A stretch of 64,000 nt of DNA, taken from NCBI GenBank assembly GCA_030533445.1, contig CM060072.1:28319766-28383765 (forward strand), in the 5' to 3' direction. The position numbers and the translations under genes were made by a program. How positions within the stretch are numbered: position 1 is the first letter of the stretch; every line of letters starts with the position of its first letter. Positions 44,741 through 57,519 of this stretch are shown one piece after another. The notes below the pieces were generated by a model. The model searched no databases. It was not told the origin of the DNA and saw only the letters and a list, made by a program, of their open reading frames with translations. The stretch is from Cyprinodon diabolis (taxonomy: Eukaryota; Chordata; Actinopteri; Cyprinodontiformes; Cyprinodontidae).

Positions 44741-44749
44741 AACCACAGC
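44741..44749 (+). other. cnga2: cnga2 5' untranslated bases of first coding exon
   Basis: 'tgtttgtcctcacag' ending at 44740 is a good splice acceptor, so an untranslated exon probably lies upstream. The promoter was not identified. Confidence 0.55.
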
Positions 44750-47700
44750 ATGACAGGCCAGGCTCCGGAGGGAGATCGGTCCCCCCACCACCTGTCAGTG
44801 AAGACCACCTTGGAAGAAGAGATTGAGAGAGCTGATAGTAAACTAAGCAGGTAAGGAGAACCTCCTCTGATGGCCTAAGGAGGGAAATGAGTTATTATGA
44901 GAGTTCGTTTTAACTTTTTTATTGTTTTGACCCCAGGGTGCCATCTGTCTGGGATGACACGTCCTCAGAGCTGCAGAGAGTCGCCACTCTGGACCCTGAT
45001 GGACGCACTTCAAGGACCTCCTTTCAAAGGAATGGAGCCATTTCAAGGTGAAGCAATGATGTGCAAGAATTCAGATCTCCTTAATTTAGATCTCCTGTAC
45101 TGTCAGATAGCTGTGAAGTGAAGATTCTCAGTCATCCAGGTCATAGTCATACAAAAAAAGTTAAAAAAACAATCCACTGAACTTTGTTTCTAAGTTAGAC
45201 GACATTTCACTTCTCATTCAGGAAGCTTTTGTAACTCAAAATGTCAGAAATAACGTTGTGTTCGAGGCTCTATAGAGTGGACCAACAAAGCCTTGTTGTG
45301 GCTGAGAAAACATGCAAATTGAACCAAAAGAACAGGTCCGCCTCTATGGAATGGGGGTTCGTTTGGCTTATTTGTAAGCCTGTAATAGCCCATACCTCAC
45401 TATGTCTCTGAAGGGGGGTCGCCTAGCTGAACAGGCGGGGTCTTCTGTTTCCATGTATGGGGGTGGAAGGAATCAACTATCGCTGAACTGCAGGTTTTTA
45501 AAAGCTGAAATCTGAGTCTACCCCCTCTGTTTAAGGTTGGTTTTTCTCTATTAACATAAATGGCTTCCTTCGTGAATTAAAACCACCTGTCTTCTATTTC
45601 CAAAATGTGAACATTCTGGTCTTCAAACCAATATCCTTGAGGACGTTGCTCCTCTGTGTTGGGCCATGCGTCTGTGGAGAGGTTGTTTGGTTTCTCCAAT
45701 ATAAAGATCATATCATTCCTCACTGCATTAAACTGTATACACCACTCTGTTCATATTTGATCTGGGGGTTTTGTCTTTAGGATTCTCTAGTTTCTGTTTA
45801 AGGGTCTTGTTAGGTTTGAAATGTACTGGAATTAGTTTGTCAGATAGGAACATCTAAAGGGTTCTTAGTCTCTAAAATTCTCTTCATTAGACAGAGGAAA
45901 CACATGATCATAATCCAGCGGGTTGTAGATTTGGACTTGTATCATTTTTACTATTGAGTTTTGAATTTTTGATTCGTATTTATGGATCCATAATTTGTAC
46001 ACATGTGTTTTTCATATTAAATAAATTAGTGATTAAGGAACAAATACAAGTTCTTGGTTTGTGTTGGTTCTCATAGATTTATGATTTATATTTGTGATTC
46101 AAACTATTACATTTGAGATATGTACTTGTTAATTTTAGTTTTTTATTCATATGTTTGTTATTTATGTGATTCATAATCATACATTTGCTTTTCATACTCA
46201 TGAATTTGTGAATTTTAATTGTAGTTTTGAAAAGTTATTACTTTATAGCTTTTATTCCTAAGTTTTAAACTTAATCTATTCAAATTTATCAAGAAATACA
46301 GACATGTACACATGCTTTTGTTATTGACAGTTATCTTCCGCCATACAGAAAAAAGTTTGGGATGAGTTTAAGAGGGATTTTCTGTTGTGCATTCAGGTTG
46401 GTAAAGCTGGTGGTGAGGCTGAGGGAATTGGCTCACAGGAGTCTGGTGGAGGAGGAGCAGCGGCCTGACTCCTTCCTGGAGCGTTTCCGTGGCCCCGAAC
46501 TGAGAACAGCCCCCAGTCGGAGCAGCATCACCCAACCGGACGCCAACGGCAACAACGCCAAGGGGATCCTGAGGTATCCCTGACTGCGAAAGGGGTTAAA
46601 ATATTGAATTAGGTCAGAGAGACATCCAGTTTTATCTTCCTGTTGCTTCAGTTTAAGGTTTTGTGTTGAAGGCCAGTTAATAGAATTTGTTCTTTCACTG
46701 TAGATTAAAGTATTACAACAAAATCCTAAATGTATTCATTTTTTGAGATGTTCTCCTAGAATCTGCTGCTCTAAAACTTGTGTCTCTTTGTGATTATTTA
46801 TTACCTCCAGGAAGAAGTGGGAACTGTTTGTTGTGTCTCCGTCTGATGACCTGTACTATCGCTGGCTGTTTGTCATCGCTGTGGCGGTGCTCTATAACTG
46901 GTTCCTTGTTGTTGCAAGGTATTATTATATTACTGTAAATATCGTTATGGTGTCTGGCCTGCAGATAGACAGTAGATGCAGCGATCTGAGAAATGCAGCC
47001 CTTTCACTGGAACACTGAATCATTTAACGGTCTCTACCTGCAGGGCGTGCTTTGACAAGCTGCAGGTGAGCAGCTATGTCTGCTGGCTGGTGCTGGACTA
47101 CCTCTCTGATGCGGTCTACATCCTGGACAGTTTTGTGCGTTTAAGGACAGGTAACCCTTTAGAGATGTTAGTGTTTGTCTAGATTTAAGGTTTAAACACA
47201 AACAATTAGCTTCTTCAGTGCAGTCATTTCAGTTTTTCATTCCTAAACAAGCAGTTAAATGAGGACATAGACACTTATGGAATTAAGATTGCTTTCTTTT
47301 TTTATTATTTTGATTTCAATTAACAACTATGTGGTCTACAACCAAATAAGCAGAGATTAGAGATTAGAGAGACTAAATAAAGAAGGTTTTTTAAACAAGG
47401 TTTTTTCACTAAATAACCGCTAATCCAGGTTTGCTTTCCATAGACATGGATATTTCTAGACTGCAGCATATGACTCTGTTTGGTGTGAAAGATGTTTTCT
47501 GTAAAAGAGTGAAAAAAATTCACCTTTCTAACCAATTAACTCAAATAAATGTAACAAACTGAATATATCTAGATCTAGACATAAGTTTGTAAATATTTTC
47601 TGTTCACCAATGTATTGGTTTAGGTGGGAAAAAATAAGTGCGTTTTTTCAGATTAATGCTGAACAAATATGGGTAACATTTTTATAGAGTTCTTTAAATG

Positions 47701-50700
47701 ATCTATGAATCTGATAAAAAAAAGAAAGAAGGCAGTTCTAATGAAGCAAAACTCAAAGTGTTATACAGAAACTTTTACTAAGTTCAAGCTTCATGGTGTT
47801 AACATGGAAATATAACATAAAAAATACTATAACTCTTTATACTTCCATAGATTTGGACCTTATGCCTTCTGCAGCATTTTTTTCTTCTTCAGCTTTTTCT
47901 ACTGTTTCTTAAAATGCAGGGAATTATTTCTAGTGTTGTAAAAAAAAAAAAAAAGGAAAAAAAAAACATCCTCAGAAAATATGAAGTGAATTTTGTTCCA
48001 ATGTTCTTTTTAGAGGTTTTTTTCTTAACAGATTTTATCATTTCAAATTTTTTTTCCACATATTTGATATTTTTTATATATATTTTTTTTCTAATTTCTG
48101 TTTTTCAGATTCAGTTTTACTCTGATTTTCCCCTCTAGCCAAATACAAACCTTTGATTTCAACCAATAAAAATGTAGCTGCAGACCAATAGAAATGTATT
48201 TCACCCAATCATCCTGCTGAAGCTTTTTAGAAGCGTCTGTTACCTTGAAACACGCTGAAGTACTCTGATTATACCTAACAGCAAAACCTCAATGAGCAGC
48301 TTAAAGGTTGTTTTAAAAAAATTTATCATCTGGTTGCTGATTCTAATTTATTTGGTGAAACTGTAAACTGTTTGAATTTCTTTTTCATCATACATTTAAT
48401 CAAAAAAGCATCTTTTAAAGATGCTAGAACAGATAACTTGAGTTTTTATGTGATATATGACCTATGACATCACAAGAGAAAATTTTTGTTTTATTAATAC
48501 TGAGAAATGTAAAACACTTTATTCGACAGCTAGATTACGACAGCTAGATTATAGAAAATAACTTAAATGGTCAACAGACAAAGCAAATGGAAAATATCCC
48601 ACAGCTGACAATTTGGTATGAAATGTCCCAGGCAGACGAACGACGGCCGCCTGCTTTCATATCACACGTTTGCTTCAGATTATCCAGCAACTAGCATAGC
48701 TAATCTGGATTTTCAAATATCTGAAGAATTAAAATTCCTTGTTTGAGTAAAAAAAAAAAGGTTCTTTCTCTGGTTTACTTCTCCATAATGTTGTTTTAAA
48801 TAATTGATGCTATAGCAGCTTTTGGCCTCACAGATGAATGCTAACATTGCTAACAATGTAACACCAACAGTTTATCTAAAAATTAGTGTCAGTCAACCTG
48901 ATCAAGTTTTACTGATTCTCTGAGCAATTTATAAACAAAAAACGTTTTGCACATCTTGCTTCTTTCTAAGTTTTAGCTTCTCTGTAGATGGAGGCTAACT
49001 TTGCCTATTCAGTTGAATTCAAAAAGGCTTTATTAAGCCCAAAGAGAAAATAAATGTTGCAGAAACTCATTGGTTATTTTTTTATCCAGGTGTTGATGCT
49101 GTACAGTAGGCAGGAAGGGTCTCCTGTAGAGGTCTGTCTTGCCTGAGATCTGGAGAAGCCTCTGACTGAAGACATTCTATTGTTGTTTAACAATCTGATG
49201 AAGATGATGATCTCTGTTATTGTTCTTTATGAATAATTTTTCTTTGTGAAATAATCTACAGAGGTTCTAGAGGAGTTCCTAGAACCAAGCCAGCCTTCTT
49301 TATTAGCTTGTTGAGCCTTTTTAAGTCATTAGCTTTAACACACAAGGGCAGAAGAGATCATACTCTCCATGACAGATTTATAAGTTATGTAGCCTCTTGC
49401 TGCAAATGCTGAAGCCTCCTTAGGAAGTCCAGTGTGCTGTGTCCCTTCCTGTAGACGACTTCCATTTGTCTGATCATCCTTCTGCTTGAAGCCTGTGATC
49501 TTCTTCATCCCTGACCACATATCTCTGACATTGTTCTACTGGAGCTTGTTTTCCAGCCTCTTCCTTTATGCCTCCTTGCTTTCTATGATCTTGACCTTGA
49601 GTTGCTTCTGTATTCCCCTCATTAATTCCCTGTCTAGGGTTGTTATTTCTTGTTGAGAAATGGCTTTAGATCACTTGATCCATGGTTTATTAGTTAGGAA
49701 GCATTTCACTGTTCTTCTAGGTATGGTGTTATCTACACAGAAGTTTATATATTTAGTCACACGCCCATCATTGCATTGATGTCCTCTCCATGTGGCTGAC
49801 ACAAATGATCCCAGTCTGTAGCCTCAGAATAACCTTGCAGAGCTTCTTCAGCTTCCTGTGACCATCTTCTAGCAGCACTTTTAATGCAGTTTATCTAAAT
49901 TGGCTTATACTCTGAGCAGAGAAAAACGATTTACCAAGATTAGGTCTTACTTCTGAGATGTAGGAGTCCTTGACTTAGCAGCTGACAAACTGTTGGAACG
50001 TTGGCAATGTAGCAAAGAGTGGGACATGATTAAAATCTGTTACTGCCACAAATGCATTTGGCTGTTGCCTCTGTAGCTTAGCAACAAAAGAACTGATAAC
50101 ACCGCATATAGCGTCGGCAATGGCAGAAGGCCTCCTTTCCCTGGAACAGACTGGATTGGAGTAATCATAGATACATATTGTGTAGAACTAAACCGGAGTG
50201 CAGCACATGATAAAGGTAGGAAAGAGAGAGCAGTCCTGCTAAGTTTCTTCTCCATTTGTGTTATTTCAGGTTTTCTGGAGGAAGGCCTCCTGGTGAAGGA
50301 CCACACAAAGCTAAGAGACAACTACATCCGAACGTTGCAGTTCAAACTGGACCTTGTGTCCATCCTGCCCACTGACCTGGTGTACATCTACACTGGCATA
50401 CACACTCCACAGCTCCGCTTCAATCGCCTGCTGCGCTTCCCTCGCATGTTTGAGTTCTTTGACCGAACAGAGACACGCACCAACTACCCCAACATCTTCC
50501 GGATCTGCAACCTGGTGCTCTACATCCTGATCATCATCCACTGGAACGCCTGCATCTACTACGCCATATCCAAGTCTCTAGGGTTTGGCTCAGACACTTG
50601 GGTTTTTCCAAACATCACCGAACCTGAGTACGCATCCTTAACAAGAAGCTATATTTATTGCTTGTATTGGTCAACCCTCACTCTCACCACCATAGGAGAG

Positions 50701-51735
50701 ATGCCTGCACCTGTGCGAGACGAGGAGTACTTGTTTGTGGTCTTTGACTTCCTTGTTGGAGTGTTGATCTTTGCAACCATTGTGGGAAACGTAGGCTCTA
50801 TGATATCCAACATGAACGCCACACGGGCCGAGTTCCAGGCCCGAATTGATGCCATCAAGCACTACATGCACTTCCGAAAGGTCAGCAGAGAACTGGAGAC
50901 GCGTGTCATCAAATGGTTTGACTACCTATGGACCAACAAGAAAGCCGTAGATGAGCAAGAGGTGCTGAAGAACCTGCCCAACAAACTGCGGGCTGAGATC
51001 GCCATCAACGTACACCTGGAGACCTTAAAGAAAGTACGCATTTTTCAAGACTGCGAGGCCGGACTACTTGTGGAGCTTGTGCTCAAACTACGGCCACAGG
51101 TTTTCAGTCCAGGGGACTACATCTGCAGGAAAGGAGACATTGGTAAGGAGATGTACATTATCAAGGAGGGGAAGCTGGCAGTTGTAGCTGACGATGGCGT
51201 CACACAGTACGCTCTCCTTACTGCAGGAAGCTGCTTTGGAGAGATCAGCATTTTGAACATAAAAGGTAGTAAGATGGGGAATCGAAGGACAGCCAACATC
51301 CGAAGTTTGGGATACTCTGACCTGTTCTGCCTCTCTAAGGATGACTTGATGGAGGCGGTGACTGAGTATCCAGATGCTAAAACCGTGCTTGAGGACAGGG
51401 GTAGGGAGATCCTGAAGAAGGAGGGGCTTCTGGATGAGAACGCAGAGGGGGGTGGGCTACAGAAGGAGGACACAGAGGAGAAGGTGGAGAGGCTGGAGTC
51501 CTCCCTAGACACCCTTCAGACTCGCTTTGCCCGTCTGCTGAATGAATACACAGACACTCAGCAGCGGCTAAAGCAGCGGATCACTCTGCTGGAGCGGCAG
51601 CTGAACAGAACCGACTGCGGGGCGGAGGCGAACAATGACACAGCCCCCAGCACACAAACAGCCAGCGAGGATGACCCTGGCGGTCCAAATGTGTCCCTGA
51701 CCCAGGACAGAAACAACCGAACATTACAACCATGA
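44750..51735 (+). CDS. cnga2: Cyclic-nucleotide-gated channel alpha 2 (olfactory CNG channel)
   Basis: Exons 44750-44850, 44937-45047, 46397-46573, 46811-46918, 47044-47150 and 50270-51735 join in frame to 689 residues (human CNGA2: 664). This plasma-membrane cation channel opens on cAMP/cGMP and carries the receptor current in olfactory cilia. Visible parts are: a basic amphipathic stretch '[16 protein letters not shown]' at about 71-88, where mammalian CNGA2 binds calmodulin; '[14 protein letters not shown]'; S1 from about 145; S4 '[15 protein letters not shown]' near 251; pore 'TLTTIGE' with Glu345; a C-linker; and a cyclic-nucleotide-binding domain at about 480-600 with '[11 protein letters not shown]' and Arg541-Thr542. 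A C-terminal leucine-rich coiled coil (about 605-648) fits the subunit-assembly zipper. Wording in the pore-to-CNBD part matches CNGA2 best. Oddity: residues after the pore Glu read M-P-A-P, where alpha subunits have T-P-P-P. Confidence 0.96.
45118..45960 (-). pseudogene. Penelope-like element, GIY-YIG end and terminal region
   Basis: Minus-strand translation near 45640-45760 gives 'VVYTV', '[20 protein letters not shown]'. This is the GIY-YIG endonuclease core of fish Penelope-like elements. It is followed by terminal sequence shared with 29385 and 53310 ('aagcttcctga', 'gcaatttgcatgttt'-type phrases). Stops and frameshifts are present. It lies in cnga2 intron 2. Confidence 0.8.
47900..48260. 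repeat. Dispersed AT-rich repeat, copy 3
   Basis: T-rich block followed by 'aaccaataaaaatgtagctg' and 'gaccaatagaaatg'. The latter part recurs at 51805-51860, and the following 'atcatcctgctgaagc' recurs at 43832. It is in the last cnga2 intron. Confidence 0.5.
49015..49990 (-). pseudogene. LINE remnant (region between endonuclease and RT)
   Basis: Minus-strand frames give 'INAMMG', 'NHGSSDLK' and '[15 protein letters not shown]'. These match the fish LINE linker pattern 'DVWRGMREITGF'. The 3' side has a LINE-tail-like 'aaaaaggctttattaagccc'. Many stops. It occupies much of the last cnga2 intron. Confidence 0.7.
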
Positions 51736-53300
51736 TTGTTTAAACAACTCTCCACTACTACCCTCACCTATGCAGGGTCACTTCAAACCCAGTACAAACG
51801 CTCACATTGACCAATAAAAATGTTACTAACGTCCAGCAGACCAATAGAAATGCATCTTTGCTCCTTCCTCTAGAGGAAATTCCTTCCAGAAGTGATACGA
51901 ATGGGGTCTGTAGAACACAAGCTGAACAGATTCCAATTAGTAGAAAGATAAAAAATAAATAAAAATTGGAAAAAATAAAATCTGTAAAGAAATTTTTAAA
52001 AATATATAAAAAAAATAAAAATAATAGATAATTAATTTGATATTTGATATTAATAGATAAATCTGAGATGACAGAAGTTGGTTTCAAAACGTTTTTTAAT
52101 TGGAAATTTATTTAGAGTTTATTTTGTTTTTTGCCAGATTTTTGTTTGGAATAATAATGCAACAATTTTCATTCCATAAAAAAAAATTTTTCCTAAAAAA
52201 TTCAGAAGAATTTTTTTTTTTAAGTGTCTTCTGTCCTATTGGTGAGGTCCAACTGAGCATGCGCAGTATTAATGTCGTCCCTAGCATGTTTCTGATTGGT
52301 GATACGTGGACAGCTGGCCAGTCGTCTCAGTGTTGCTGTTTTATTTATAGCGTAATGAAATGAAAAATGAATACCCAATATGATGGCCCACCAGACTCAG
52401 ATGAATATTTGTGACAAAGCTGATTTTAGGTTTCAACTAAAATGAAGTTTATTAAATGTTGCAGATTAAATGTCAACAAAGCAGAGAAAACAGACTGCAA
52501 AACCTGAACCCAATGAATAAAGTGTCAGTTTAAAGGGACTCTGAGGTTTCTTTTAATCCATCAGAGGATCGCCTGAGAACTTCGTCTTTGTTTGCATCAG
52601 CAGAGACGTTCAGCTTCCTCCTCATGTCATCTGTTGTTCTGCTCCCGTTCAAATGAACTCCTGCTGCTCCTCCAGGGAACCAGCGGGTCTAAAGAGATGC
52701 GGTGCTTGGCGACTGGATGTCATACAAACAACTCGCTTCCAAGGCTCCTATTTTCAAAGAAACCAACTAAACTCACAGCTGTCAGCGTTTTCATGCCAAG
52801 ACATAAAGAAAAAAGCAAAGTGTTGTTCCTTCCCTTTCAGTTTAGAACTTTAACCAACATCTAGAACATTCATAACCCAACAGAGTCCATCTGGGTGGAC
52901 TGTTCCAGAGTGACACAGGGTGGAGGGATCGGGGCAGAGCTAGACGGTGACCCCACTGAGATCTGATTGGCCTCCTCAGATGTTTGACAGAAAAACAGAT
53001 AATTTCAGTAGAGTATAGGAAAAGAACAGGAATTCCATAAACATTTTACTCACAAAAAGTAAAGTTAGCTAAATGTACCTTTAAGTAAAACATACTTTTC
53101 TGAAAGCAGAAAAAATGCTTTGTTTCATGAAAAATCAGCCACAAACTGTTAATCCATAACTAACAGTTGCAGTAAATGAGAGGAGGGTTTAAAATCGTTT
53201 GCGCCAACATCGGTTTTTATGGTAAATTGATAAAAGGCCTGAAGTTATTAATCCTTTGTTTGTCCTCTGTTTTTAATATTAATCCATTCATAAACACATT
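51736..53300. other. cnga2 3' flank, with repeat remnants
   Basis: The cnga2 3' UTR begins here, but several AATAAA strings in an AT-rich repeat (about 51940-52030) prevent choosing a polyadenylation site. Positions 51805-51910 contain the 'gaccaataaaaatg' repeat in inverse order to copy 1. From 52240 to 53300 no gene was seen. Confidence 0.4.
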
Positions 53301-53309
53301 CACTCACTG

Positions 53310-55210
53310 ATTCCAAAAAAGTTGCAAACAAACCACTGGACTTTGTTTTCCAAGTTTGAAGACATTTCGCTTCCCATCCAGGAAGCTTTCTCAATTCAAA
53401 ATGTCTGAATTAGTGTTGAGTTCCAAGCTTTATAGAGTAGCCCAACAAAAGCCTTGTTATGGCCTAGAAAACATGCAAATTGAACCGAAAGCAGGTCTAC
53501 CCCTTAGTGATGGGGAGTCATAAGGGTTGTTGTTGGCCTGGCTGACCAGGCTAGATGTCTTGGTCTTGCATGGCAATGATGATTGAGATGATAGCATGAA
53601 GGAATCATCTCTACTGCACGCGTTTGATGCACAGTTATTAACACGGACGTGACAGTGACTGCTGCTGCATAACGTGAATTGTACATCTTGACACATAGCC
53701 GTCACACTCAATTGAATGGCTTCCAAAGCCTTCACACTAGGTTACAAGCATCACCAGTGCCACTTACCACATCAGTAGGGTTGCCAAAAGTCACCGACTC
53801 ACGTTTTTGAGCCCAAAAAATTTTCATAAACCGCCTGAATATATGAAATCTCGCCCAAATTGAACTAAAGTCTAATGATCTCTTAGGCCATAAATCTAAA
53901 GAAATTTTTTTTTTTTTACCCATAAAAAGCCATCCTAAACAGCCAGATTGAGAAGCATCCCAACCTGGAAACAATGCATGTAAGACAGGAAATGTTAGCC
54001 TTGAGATGCAAAACCCCAATCTTGCACCGCAACATCTTTCTGCAAAATATTCTAACATAAATTCGCCAAATATAAGAGGAACATTGTAGTTTGGTTTAAA
54101 GAAAGCATTTTGCTTTTATTGTAATTAAGTGTGTTGCTAGTATTTTAAAGTTTGAAGAAATTGAAAATTACACCATATGCCAACCATCACAAGGATGTGC
54201 ATGACAAGGAAGGGCTATATATTCTGCATGCATCATTTAGGTAGTTAACATTGTATTACTTCTTGAGCTCATTGAGTTATTTACTGTCACAGGTAGGTGC
54301 TTTGGCCAGAGAAGAAGTGTTTGGGCTGGTATGATTTAATGAGGGCCGGTCCTCACACGCTGAATTTAGGACCGGCCCACCGGGCAAATGACCGGTATCA
54401 CAGATTACCAGTCAGAGCCTGGATGGACAGCAGAGTCTTGTCCTGATGATGTTGCTCTTCTGTGTTGGGCCATGTATCTGTGAAGAGGTTGTTTGATTTC
54501 TCCAATATAAAGATCAGAGCATTACTCATTGCATTGAACTGCATACACCACTCTACTCAGCTTAGGTCAGGGGGTTTGTCTTTAGGATGCACTAGTTTCT
54601 GTTGATGGGTCTCGTTTGGTTTGAAATGTATTGGGATTTTGTGTTTGGATAAAATCCTCTAGAGTTTTTCAGAGACTCCAGCAACATATGGAGTGTTTTT
54701 GTGTTTAATCTTCTCACCGTTATGTTCTGTGTCATTTGGATTTCCTTGCTGATTTGACAAACGCCCAATTTGGGTTTTCACTGGTTTGAAGAGCATCTTT
54801 GATGTGTTTCTGTTCTTTGTGTTTCCCTTCTGTTTCAGCAGGGACATGCTCAGCCCGGTGTTGTAAGGTTCTGCTGACTGAAAGTTTGTGTTCCAGCGGG
54901 TGGTGTGAGTCAAAAAGAAGATATTGGTCTGTGCGAGTGGGTTTCCTATACACTTCAATGTTGAGGTTTCCATCTCCTTCCACGCTCACCAAACAGTCCA
55001 GAAAAGGATAGCTTGTTGTCGTTGGCATTCTCTCTGGGGAATTTGATGTTGTGGTCAACCAAGTTGATGTGTCTTGTGAAAGCTTCCACTTCTTTTAGCT
55101 GAATATTTTTTAGGAACGTGTCATCCACATCTCTAAACCAATGGCTTGGTGGTGTTCCTCTGAAGGTGTCCAAGGTGACACTGGAGATCCCATGGCACAA
55201 CCATGTGTCT
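53310..55210 (-). pseudogene. Penelope-like retroelement, decayed
   Basis: On the minus strand from 55200, an RT part reads 'SHWFRDVDDTFLKN'; the catalytic YVDD-type block has Asp in place of Tyr. A frameshift follows, then 'LNIEVYRKPTRTDQYLLFD' and 'HHPLEHKLSVSRTLQHRAE'. Near 54580-54440 the GIY-YIG part reads 'VVYAVQC' and 'DLYIGEIKQPLHRYMAQHRR'. Terminal sequence like that at 29385 and 45118 appears at 53310-53520, with unrelated DNA between about 53520 and 54420. The frameshift, stops and altered active site show it is inactive. Confidence 0.88.
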
Positions 55211-55214
55211 GTCT

Positions 55215-56530
55215 GTAAAAATGATCCTTGAAAAATTATTAATTAACTGACATTTGCCAAGCTGAATTTTTGATTTTTATGTCTCTTACAAATTACAAAC
55301 ACAGATCTTATCCCCTATGCTCCTCACATGTACCTAATTATATTTGTTTTAAAACCCCTTTGGCAAAAGTTTCGGAAACAAACTCAAACTTGTGTCTGTG
55401 GAGCCCCCTGAGATAGCCTAACCCCCCTCTCCCTCAATAAAAACAGTCTAGCTCCACCACTGGGTGAAGGAAGAAAAATACTGTGGGAATGTTTGCAGGG
55501 AAGCTGGTCAGAGTTGGTGAAGAGAAAAAAAAGCTTTTAATCTGCAATAAAATAGAAAATATTTCCCAAAAAATTTGCGTTTTTGCCCTAAATTAGGGTA
55601 GATTAGTAAGATTATCTGAAAAAAGAGCTAATATGTTTGGCATTGAAATATGATTATTAGTTATTAAGCACTTAAAAGGAGTACATTTTCTGATTTTAAA
55701 CCTAAAACAACTTATTCTACTAAAAAAAAGGGGAAATAGACATATTCCAAGAAAAAATGAGCACTAACTTTCATCCCCCGGTTGTGAGGAAAGGGTCTCT
55801 GAGTTGAAAGGCTGGTTTGCATTCCAGGACACACATGAGCGCTGTGGATAAGAGGAGCTGGAACAATGAAGAGGCGGGAGCTATTCAAGCCATTTCCTCC
55901 AAAAAAAAAGGAACTGATGATATCGAGCATCTTGAATCAATCTTCTCTCCGCCAAAGCAGGATAATTAAATGTTCCGTTGAAAGGTTTCATTATGGGCCC
56001 AAATCTATAGACGCTGCAAACAAAGATTAAACATAAGTAACTTTTTCCTAAACTCTGCCTTTAATTGGAGCAGGTAAAAAAAAATATGATCTGCCAATAA
56101 AATGTATATTTTTGCCCTCAAAATAAAATAATTACATATTATTCTCTAGAAATAAAATAATGATGTTTTTTTCTTGTTTAAAAAAAATCACCTTTTTAGT
56201 TGAAAAGTTTTCATACTTGCTTAAATCAATGGAGAATAAATTGACTTCCTTCTATTTGGATTTTCGCAGTGCATGTATTGCCTTCACCATTTCTAAAACA
56301 CAAAAGATGTATTTTTTTCTGTCTTGTGTGCATTGTCATCATCCATAACACAACATTGTAAATAGTTTATTTTTCAAAAATAAATGTTAAAAACCTCTAT
56401 GGGATGTTTAACTTGTGTAAAAGTTCCCATTTAAATTTTACATCCCACCACTTTTCATAGAAAACTAGTTAAAGTTTATGAAACATTTCCTCTCTTTATT
56501 AAAGACATGGTCTTTGTAAACTGACCAGGG
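55215..56530. other. Intergenic, nothing recognised
   Basis: AT-rich sequence between the Penelope remnant and the next repeat. Short frames lack identifiable motifs. Confidence 0.4.
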
Positions 56531-56532
56531 AA

Positions 56533-57053
56533 TTATTGATGTTTATTACTCCAGTAAAAGTATAAATCCTACTGTTTAAAAACTTTAGTAGAAGTTAGAT
56601 CAACTTAAACTTTTTACTCCAGTAAAAATGTAAAAGTACAATTTTTAAAACTACTTAAAGTATAAAAGTAAAAGTAATGCAGGAAAAAATGATAAGGAAA
56701 GAAGCTTTACTGCACTACCCTATTACAGGAACATTTTTAACTTCCTTAGACTACATTAACTTAGTTTTATAACTGATGGTAACAGTGTCAAATTTAACTT
56801 TGCATCATCTTGAACAACTATTTATTTTGGTATTTGGTGAACAACAAGTTGGGGCAGCACCGAGTCCAACCACAAGAAATTGTCTGGATGAAACTATTTT
56901 GATGTTTTTTATTCTTTTGAAATACCCATAATGAAAATAAGCTTAAATGAAACCAAACTAACAACTTTATTTTTAAAATGTAAGGAATAGAAATAAAAAG
57001 TTGTCTAAAAGGTAATTGCTCCAGTAAAATATCGATAGCCAACAATTCTACTT
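56533..57053. repeat. 'tttattactccagtaaaag' repeat, copy 2
   Basis: Same order of phrases as 42165-42760 but with internal deletions. Its right end is cut at the junction with the 'agctacagtgtgtaat' element. Confidence 0.75.
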
Positions 57054-57515
57054 AAAGCTACAGTGTGTAATTTTCAGCGACATCTAACGTCCAGACTGCA
57101 GACCGCAGCAACATGAACATCTCCCCCCCACCTCTTCTCCCCCCCAACAGTACGGCGAGCGTTACGGGACAAAATGTCTTCCACGACGTCCGCATAATCT
57201 ACCTTCTCAAGTGATGAGGTTTGTTTACATAGATAATTTTACAGATAGTATTTCATTAGTCTGTGTGTTCAGTACCGTCCCAGGTCATCTCTCTCAACTT
57301 GCCGTAGTTACTTTCGAGCGTAATGGGCGATCTCGCAATCGCTAGTTTGTTGGCTCTGTGCTGCCATAGCGCAAAGATGTCTGCCTCCATGGCTGCGAGA
57401 CCCGCTCCTATGTAATTATAAATAACGAATTCTAAGGCAACGCAAATATTAAGGTTAAGAGGCTGAGCTCGTAGATGATGATAAATAACATAGTTATGTA
57501 TATTATATTACATTG
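57054..57515. mobile_element. DNA-transposon-like repeat ('ctacagtgtgtaat' ends), copy B
   Basis: Starts 'aagctacagtgtgtaattt' and contains about 300 bp in inverse orientation to 18370-18675, including 'cttgccgtagttactttcga' and 'cgcaatcgctagtttgttgg'. The far terminus is missing. Confidence 0.75.
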
Positions 57516-57519
57516 CAGG

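Noticed and set aside
49335..49520. 61-codon minus-strand frame as a possible gene
   Set aside because: Its '[11 protein letters not shown]' start matches the LINE linker pattern; it is part of a retrotransposon remnant.
51117..51512. 131-codon minus-strand frame inside the last cnga2 exon
   Set aside because: Antisense shadow of the conserved cyclic-nucleotide-binding domain and C-terminus.
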